A DNA stretch of 11,568 bases from Bacteroidota bacterium (lineage in GTDB: Bacteria; Bacteroidota; Bacteroidia; UBA7662; CANHCV01), in NCBI GenBank assembly GCA_027488715.1, contig JAIYBD010000066.1:1-11568 (forward strand), written 5' to 3'. The notes beneath the pieces were generated by a model, which did no database searches, was not told the origin of the DNA, and saw only the letters and a list, made by a program, of their open reading frames with translations. Positions 7,324 through 11,568 of this stretch are shown here, in pieces. The translations under genes and the position numbers were made by a program. Numbering within the stretch: the stretch's first letter is position 1; the number at the start of each line of letters is the position of its first letter.

Positions 7324-7731
7324 ATGAATTTAGAAACTCGAATTCGGGAGAAATTAAAAGGGCAGCGGTTCATGCACCACATTGGCTTTGAAATCACCAA
7401 GATTGAGGAGGGGCGAATTGAGGGTGAAATGCCTTTAAACGAACACACCAAGCAGCAATTGGATTTCCTACATGGAGGAGTAACGTTAACGGTTTCCGAT
7501 ATTGTGATGGGGTTTGCCGCATTAACAAAAACTCCTGAACCTCAAAAAGTTGTTACCGCAGAATTAAAATTATCTTTTTTAAATCCTGGTATTGGCGAGC
7601 GACTGCGAGCGGTGGGCATAACCTTGAAATCTGGTTCCAAATTGCATTTTTGTGAGGCAGAAGTATTCGTCATTCACCAAGGAAAAGAAACCTTAATCGC
7701 TAAAGCTTCTTCCACCATGGCGATCATTTAA
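7324..7731 (+). CDS. PaaI-type hotdog-fold acyl-CoA thioesterase
   Basis: This 135-residue soluble protein fits the PaaI/YdiI-like hotdog thioesterase family, which hydrolyses acyl- or aryl-CoA thioesters. The hallmark LHGGVTLTVSD lies at 49-59, with His50-Gly51-Gly52 and Asp59 in catalytic-region positions. The strands that follow (VVTAELKLSFLNPG near 77; LHFCEAEVFV near 107) have the usual hotdog pattern. I chose the ATG at 7324 because it directly follows a perfect -7 box and leaves a normal-length protein; the in-frame ATG at 7288 would start upstream of that box, inside the divergent gene. It is the first gene of a plus-strand cluster and ends 24 bases before the CarH-like regulator. Its substrate is unknown; a link to carotenoid or fatty acid metabolism is only suggested by position. 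Confidence 0.88.
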   Translation: MNLETRIREKLKGQRFMHHIGFEITKIEEGRIEGEMPLNEHTKQQLDFLHGGVTLTVSDIVMGFAALTKTPEPQKVVTAELKLSFLNPGIGERLRAVGITLKSGSKLHFCEAEVFVIHQGKETLIAKASSTMAII

Positions 7732-7755
7732 AACTTTTTTTTTAAACCGTTGTTG

Positions 7756-8661
7756 ATGGAGAGAGAAAACTTTAGAGCATTGGAGCGATTTACGATTAAA
7801 GACATTGAAGTATTAACGGACATTAAGGCCCATACTTTGCGCATTTGGGAGCAGAGATACGATATTATTCGTCCCAAAAGAACCGACACCAACATTCGCT
7901 ATTACGACGCCGATGATTTGAAATTGTTGTTGAACATTTCTGTGCTCAACCAGCATGGAGTAAAGATTTCATCTATCGCTGAAATGTCGAAGGACGATAT
8001 CGGACGTAAAGTGGCAGCCATCACCCTGAATAATTTTGAATCTGATCATCAAATCAAAGCCATGGTGTACACCATGTTGGACTTGAATGAAGATCAGTTT
8101 GAGAAGATCGTAATGACCAACATCCTTCAGAAAGGATTTGAAGCTTGCATGATTGACGTGATTTTTCCGTTCATGTCCAATGTTGGGATTTTGTGGTTAT
8201 CGGGGTCGATTACTCCAGCTCACGAACATTTCATTTCGAATATTATTCGCCAGAAACTGATTGTTGCAATCGATGGACAGGTACGTCACAAGAATGAGTG
8301 GGGAAAGAAATTTGTTTTGTATCTTCCTGAAAACGAATACCACGAACTCGGATTATTGTTTTCTTCCTACTTGATCAAAGCGAGGGGGCATCATGTTGTT
8401 TACCTTGGCCAAAGCGTACCTATTTTAGACCTGCCTGTGATTGCCAAGGCATATCAACCCGATTATTTTTTCACAGCCGTAACAACAAGTTTCCCCAAAG
8501 GGACTGTTCAAGATTACGTGAACGAAGTGCATAAGTTGGTGCCGGATGTGCCATTCTTGTTTTCTGGTCGAGAAGTGATCCATAAAAATCCAGAATTTCC
8601 TACGGGTTCTAGAATAATCAAAGATTTCAACCAATTGGTGGAGATGTTTAAAGATTTATGA
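7756..8661 (+). CDS. CarH-like MerR-family regulator with cobalamin-binding domain (putative light sensor)
   Basis: This is a 301-residue DNA-binding regulator. Residues about 12-78 form a MerR-type winged helix (FTIKDIEVLTDIKAHTLRIWEQRY). Residues about 95-170 form the helical B12-cap domain with the CarH signature W-x9-EH (Trp147, Glu157, His158). Residues about 184-301 form the Rossmann-like B12-binding domain with ExHxxG (Glu194, His196, Gly199), where His196 should be the lower cobalt ligand. In Myxococcus and Thermus, such proteins bind adenosylcobalamin, repress carotenoid genes in the dark and release DNA on light exposure. The residue after Trp147 is leucine, where Thermus CarH has His132, the light-state upper ligand. 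I chose the ATG at 7756; two in-frame TTG codons precede it. The stop overlaps the crtZ start (ATGA), which fits carotenoid control. Light response is inferred, not shown. Confidence 0.88.
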   Translation: MERENFRALERFTIKDIEVLTDIKAHTLRIWEQRYDIIRPKRTDTNIRYYDADDLKLLLNISVLNQHGVKISSIAEMSKDDIGRKVAAITLNNFESDHQIKAMVYTMLDLNEDQFEKIVMTNILQKGFEACMIDVIFPFMSNVGILWLSGSITPAHEHFISNIIRQKLIVAIDGQVRHKNEWGKKFVLYLPENEYHELGLLFSSYLIKARGHHVVYLGQSVPILDLPVIAKAYQPDYFFTAVTTSFPKGTVQDYVNEVHKLVPDVPFLFSGREVIHKNPEFPTGSRIIKDFNQLVEMFKDL

Positions 8662-9110
8662 CCGGATTATTTTGGCTTTTTATCGGATTTGTAGGAATGG
8701 AGGTGGCCTCCATTTTTATTCATCAGTTTCTTTTTCATGGGCCACTTTGGTTCATTCATAAAACACATCATCGGCCTAACTCCGGATTTTTTGAGTTGAA
8801 TGATTTATTTAGCTTGATTTTTGGCGGATGTTCGGTTTACCTAATCGTTTCGGGGGCTTCAGAAATGAATTCTTCTTTCTTCGTAGGATTGGGGATCGCC
8901 CTTTACGGTTGGTTGTATTTTATCTTGCACGACATCGCTGTGCATCGTCGCATCAAGAACAAAATTTTCTTCAAAAATAAATACCTCAATTGGGTTCAAC
9001 GAGCACATTGGGAGCATCATAAAACGCAAGAACGAGACGGCAGCGTTAGTTTCGGTTTGTTTTGGATTCCCTTGCATCTTTGGAAAAAATTTAAGGTTGA
9101 AAAACGGTGA
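8658..9110 (+). CDS. crtZ: Beta-carotene 3-hydroxylase (CrtZ-type di-iron membrane hydroxylase)
   Basis: This 150-residue membrane protein belongs to the fatty acid hydroxylase/carotene hydroxylase superfamily. It carries the expected histidine clusters: H22-x4-H27, H34-x2-H37-H38, H91-x4-H96 and H117-x2-H120-H121, which would bind a di-iron centre on the cytoplasmic side. Hydrophobic segments lie near 4-25, 50-66 and 72-92. FFELNDLF at 44-51, HDIAVHRR at 91-98 and AHWEHH at 116-121 resemble CrtZ rather than sterol desaturases, and the small size also fits CrtZ. The expected reaction is 3-hydroxylation of beta-ionone rings (beta-carotene to cryptoxanthin to zeaxanthin). Its ATG overlaps the stop of the CarH-like regulator, so the two should be co-translated. 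crtB, crtI and crtY are not in the window. The exact substrate could be another cyclic carotenoid. Confidence 0.88.
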   Translation: MTGLFWLFIGFVGMEVASIFIHQFLFHGPLWFIHKTHHRPNSGFFELNDLFSLIFGGCSVYLIVSGASEMNSSFFVGLGIALYGWLYFILHDIAVHRRIKNKIFFKNKYLNWVQRAHWEHHKTQERDGSVSFGLFWIPLHLWKKFKVEKR

Positions 9111-9132
9111 ATCCAAATTCTTCTTTTCGAAG

Positions 9133-9140
9133 TAATTTTG
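9133..9140 (+). promoter_or_regulatory. -7 box for the secreted Asp-box protein
   Basis: TAATTTTG matches TAnnTTTG exactly and ends 3 bases before the ATG at 9144, inside the 33-base gap after crtZ. No TTTG-like -33 element is visible at the right distance, so the promoter is less certain than the one at 7287-7319. The match argues against the TTG at 9138 as start codon, since that TTG is part of the box. Confidence 0.45.
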
Positions 9141-9143
9141 AGC

Positions 9144-10664
9144 ATGCCCTTTCGATTTTTCCTCGCCCTCTTTTTAGTTTTTATTGCGGCTCAAGGTGAA
9201 GCTCAGGTAAAAAATGTGCTGATTTCCAGCGATTTTAATCCCAATGAAGTCACCATTGCTATTCATCCCAAGCAGCCTCATGTTCAAGTTGCGGCATCCA
9301 ACCTCAACAACGTTTATTATTCCATTGATTCCGGTAAAACATGGACTCAAACCCAAATCAGCTGTCCATACGGAATTTGGGGAGATCCCATTTTGGTGAG
9401 TGATCCCAACGGAATTTTTTACTACTTCCACCTCACCAATCCAAGTGAAGGGACATGGATCGACCGACTGGTTTGTCAGCGCTCCTTGGATGGTGGTAAA
9501 ACATGGACTTCTGGAGTCGCCTTCGGATTGAATGGGAAGAAAAAGCAGGACAAAGAAGGCGTTGCAGTTCATCCGAAAACTGGAGAATTGGTAGTTACCT
9601 GGACACAATTCGATGCGTATGGATCTAAAAATCCGCTCGATTCTTCCGTCATTCTCTTTTCAAAATCAACCGATCGAGGTGAAACCTGGTCGACGCCCAA
9701 ACGAATTAGCACCTTTGCCGGAGATTGCTTGGATAGCTCCAATACGGTGGAAGGTGCAATCCCCGTTTTTGGCGATAATAATGAAGTGTTTGTCAGTTGG
9801 AGTGGTCCCAAAGGCATTGTTTTTCAAAAGTCTTTGGATGGAGGAGAAACGTGGCTACCTGCCGAAAAAGTAGTGGTGCCTGGGCATTCGTGGACGTTTA
9901 ACGTTCCGGGTATTTACCGGTGCAATGGAATGCCTCAAACCCTTTATCAACGGTCCCAACGTCGGATTTTTATTCTTTATTCCGATCAATCGAAAGGGAA
10001 ATTTGATACCGATGTTTGGTTAGTTTCCTCCAATGATGCCGGTGAATCGTGGAACAAGCCTGCTCGTGTGAATCAAGATTCTCCGGGTAAACATCAGTTT
10101 TTTGCCTGGGGTGCCGTTGATGATTCCACCGGAAAGGTTTGGATTGTTTATTATGATCGAAGAAATTATCCGAATGCATTGACGGATGTTTTCCTCACAT
10201 CGACCCTGCAAGGGGATCAATTTGTGGAACAAAAAATTAGTCAGCAACCCTTCCTTCCAACCGATAAGGTTTTCTTTGGCGATTATTCATCGGTGGCGGT
10301 ACACGGCAATATGGTTCGTCCGATGTGGACCCGATTGGAACAAGGCGCGCTTTCGGTTTGGACCGCCTTGGTGGAAGATACGATTTCACCTGTTGTGGTA
10401 TCTCAAGAAAGTTCAATACAACTTGATGCCAGCGCTTCTGCTTACGTTTCCTTTAAATTGAGAAAATCTGCGCTGGTTCAATTGAAATTGGTGGATATGA
10501 ATGGGGTAACCAAGGCCGAGGTTATTTCCAATGAGTTGAAGGTGCCTGGAAAATACATCATCCCCATCGACAAAAAAGCCCTCCGGATTTCGGAAGGCTT
10601 GTATTATTATGTGCTTGATATCGAGGGATTGCCTTCGAAAAAGAAGCTGATTACGGTTCGTTAA
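9144..10664 (+). CDS. Secreted sialidase-like Asp-box (BNR) protein with T9SS C-terminal sorting domain
   Basis: This is a 506-residue exported protein. Residues 1-20 form a signal peptide (hydrophobic core, likely cleavage at GEA-QV). A beta-propeller-like region follows with five Asp boxes of the S-x-D-x-G-x-T/S-W type, starting at 60, 114, 175, 230 and 296, spaced 54-66 residues apart. About 425-506 resembles a type A T9SS sorting domain: VQLKLVDMNG near 445, then GKYIIPI, then LRISEGLYYYVLDIEG and a basic end (SKKKLITVR). That predicts export by the general secretory route, then passage through T9SS with removal of the domain and surface anchoring or release. I see no FRIP/RIP motif and no clear arginine triad, so true sialidase activity is doubtful. 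It has its own putative promoter and is probably not part of the carH-crtZ operon. The stop overlaps that of the opposing gene within TTAA. Confidence 0.87.
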   Translation: MPFRFFLALFLVFIAAQGEAQVKNVLISSDFNPNEVTIAIHPKQPHVQVAASNLNNVYYSIDSGKTWTQTQISCPYGIWGDPILVSDPNGIFYYFHLTNPSEGTWIDRLVCQRSLDGGKTWTSGVAFGLNGKKKQDKEGVAVHPKTGELVVTWTQFDAYGSKNPLDSSVILFSKSTDRGETWSTPKRISTFAGDCLDSSNTVEGAIPVFGDNNEVFVSWSGPKGIVFQKSLDGGETWLPAEKVVVPGHSWTFNVPGIYRCNGMPQTLYQRSQRRIFILYSDQSKGKFDTDVWLVSSNDAGESWNKPARVNQDSPGKHQFFAWGAVDDSTGKVWIVYYDRRNYPNALTDVFLTSTLQGDQFVEQKISQQPFLPTDKVFFGDYSSVAVHGNMVRPMWTRLEQGALSVWTALVEDTISPVVVSQESSIQLDASASAYVSFKLRKSALVQLKLVDMNGVTKAEVISNELKVPGKYIIPIDKKALRISEGLYYYVLDIEGLPSKKKLITVR

Positions 10665-11386
10665 TTGTTTCCTCCAATTTGAATGCTCCACATCCATTCT
10701 GGAATTTCAACCAAGTTGGGTGCATTTTTAAAGTAGTTGGACATGCGGTATGAGAAGGTGAGCGCTAAAAGATTGTTGCCAATACGAACCATGGGGCCAT
10801 ATTCTACGGGATTGATGTAATCTAATTTTCGGTACGTTTGAATTTCTTCCCGAACACCATTGATGCGTGGATTGTACCGGTATTCATTCACTAAACTACC
10901 AGTGCGAAAGACATTGGCATATCCACCAAAATCAAAAAATGTTCGGATTTTATTGTGCGATGGGGTAATGAAAATTCGGTCCATCAATCGCAAACCAAGA
11001 GCGGAAACATTTAAAGTTTGTCGATGAAATTGTGGATTATTGACAGGGAAAAGTGATTTTCCCACATCGTATTGGGAAGATTGGTTTACGAAATAGGCAC
11101 CTAATACCAGAGAAGAAGCATCGCACCATTTTCGATACACTTCTAAACCAATATTAAATCCAATTCCTTGATTGTTGATTCCACTGGCGTGATCTTTGGT
11201 GCCAGAAAATGAAGATAAATCGATGATGCTTGTCGCATCCCATTTGCTTTTTTTCTTTGTTCCATCTTCGGTGATTGGCGCCAAAGTGCTGTCGTTTCCT
11301 TCTAAAATTCTACTGATGAGTTCCTGACCTTGAGATTGGGAAAGAGCCAATAAAAATGACCCGGTAAATAGTAGTTTTTTAATCAT
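10661..11386 (-). CDS. Exported protein of unknown function, probable outer-membrane beta-barrel
   Basis: This is a 241-residue protein that I do not assign to a named family. It has a clear signal peptide (MIKKLLFTGSFLLALSQSQGQ; likely cleavage around 20-21). After a polar, basic linker (about 30-50) it shows repeated short amphipathic strands (TSIIDLSSFSG, IGFNIGLEVYRKW, SSLVLGAYFV, TLNVSALGLRLMDRIF, RTFFDFGGYANVF, LLALTFSYRM, MWSIQIGG), as expected of a small outer-membrane barrel, though the last residue is Asn and not the classical Phe. I chose the ATG at 11386 because it opens the signal peptide and makes an ATGA overlap with the preceding gene; a longer in-frame start at 11464 would put 26 polar residues before the signal and overlap that gene out of frame. 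It converges on the Asp-box gene, with the two stops sharing TTAA. Confidence 0.8.
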   Translation of the reverse strand: MIKKLLFTGSFLLALSQSQGQELISRILEGNDSTLAPITEDGTKKKSKWDATSIIDLSSFSGTKDHASGINNQGIGFNIGLEVYRKWCDASSLVLGAYFVNQSSQYDVGKSLFPVNNPQFHRQTLNVSALGLRLMDRIFITPSHNKIRTFFDFGGYANVFRTGSLVNEYRYNPRINGVREEIQTYRKLDYINPVEYGPMVRIGNNLLALTFSYRMSNYFKNAPNLVEIPEWMWSIQIGGNN

Positions 11387-11568
11387 GGTTTGGTTTTTAG
11401 TTGAATGGATTGATTCCAATAATGTATGCGTAAGACATTTTTTTTGTTTCGAGGGTTGTACCATGTAATGGGGTTTGGGGTAACCGGAATGAAAGTTTTA
11501 TATTCGATCAATTGGCCTTTCTCGTTTTCAATGGAATAAAAAACCATGCGAGGCCAACGAATAAAATA
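11383..11568 (-). CDS. C-terminal end of an unidentified gene (5' part outside window)
   Basis: A minus-strand frame is open from the window edge to a TGA at 11385-11383, giving 61 residues (YFIRWPRMVFYSIENEKG at its start, WNQSIQLKTKP at its end). There is no start codon inside that would make a sensible short gene. Its stop overlaps the ATG of the exported protein (ATGA), the same junction type seen four other times in this window, which is the main reason to believe it is coding. The fragment is rich in aromatic and basic residues with strand-like alternation. I do not recognise a family. It would be the upstream partner of the exported barrel-like protein in one operon. Confidence 0.6.
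   Translation of the reverse strand, partial: YFIRWPRMVFYSIENEKGQLIEYKTFIPVTPNPITWYNPRNKKNVLRIHYWNQSIQLKTKP

Noticed and set aside
7732..7755. T-run after the thioesterase as an intrinsic terminator
   Set aside because: There is a run of eight T but no GC-containing hairpin before it, only short AT-only self-complementary stretches, and the regulator starts immediately after.
9138..9140. TTG start codon for the Asp-box protein
   Set aside because: The TTG is part of an exact -7 promoter box, and an ATG two codons later begins a normal signal peptide.
11387..11464. N-terminal extension of the barrel-like exported protein from an ATG at 11464
   Set aside because: It would put 26 polar residues before a clear signal peptide and overlap the preceding coding frame; the ATG at 11386 has an ATGA junction.
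1..11568. Defence system, mobile element, CRISPR array or RNA gene
   Set aside because: I looked for repeats, transposase, nuclease or toxin-like genes, clover-leaf sequences and terminal inverted repeats and saw none; nearly every base is accounted for by core-type genes.

Overview
The window looks like chromosomal DNA of a Bacteroidota bacterium, probably Flavobacteriales or a nearby order. The reasons are the family mix (a type IX secretion sorting domain, a DUF3822 protein next to rsmD, a PA14-containing GH3 enzyme, a CarH-like regulator beside crtZ), promoter boxes of the TAnnTTTG type close to start codons, weak Shine-Dalgarno sequences and very dense gene packing. Genus-level placement is not possible from sequence alone. 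Eleven complete or nearly complete genes plus one C-terminal fragment fill almost the whole window. No gap reaches 300 bases, and I see no tRNA, rRNA, CRISPR array, insertion sequence or prophage gene.

Layout, left to right. (1) 1-4950, minus strand: a four-gene cluster transcribed right to left, pyrE - APC amino acid permease - UDP-GlcNAc 2-epimerase - GH3 glycosidase (3' end outside the window). The junctions are an ATGA overlap, an 8-base overlap and a 1-base gap, so it is very probably one operon joining pyrimidine synthesis, amino acid uptake and sugar metabolism. (2) 4969-5583, plus strand: a Nudix hydrolase, divergent from pyrE with only 18 bases between the starts, and convergent with coaD with a 20-base overlap. 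(3) 5564-7301, minus strand: DUF3822 protein - rsmD - coaD, joined by two ATGA overlaps; this is a housekeeping unit for 16S rRNA methylation and coenzyme A synthesis. (4) 7324-9110, plus strand: PaaI-type hotdog thioesterase - CarH-like MerR/B12 regulator - CrtZ carotenoid hydroxylase, with the last two joined by an ATGA overlap. It is divergent from DUF3822 across a compact, near-symmetric pair of promoter boxes. (5) 9144-10664, plus strand: a secreted Asp-box (sialidase-like fold) protein with a C-terminal T9SS sorting domain. (6) 10661-11568, minus strand: an exported, probably beta-barrel, protein of unknown function, preceded by the C-terminal end of another gene joined to it by an ATGA overlap.

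The most biologically interesting part is region 4. A putative adenosylcobalamin light sensor is coupled translationally to a xanthophyll-forming hydroxylase, and the phytoene synthase and desaturase genes often found beside such regulators are absent. The sensor keeps the W-x9-EH signature and the lower-ligand histidine but has leucine where Thermus CarH has the light-state histidine ligand. The other notable signal is a recurrent placement of TAnnTTTG-like boxes only 3-4 bases before start codons, including a bidirectional arrangement at 7306-7319, which suggests leaderless or nearly leaderless transcripts. I found no clearly new multi-gene system. Most of the window is ordinary core genome.
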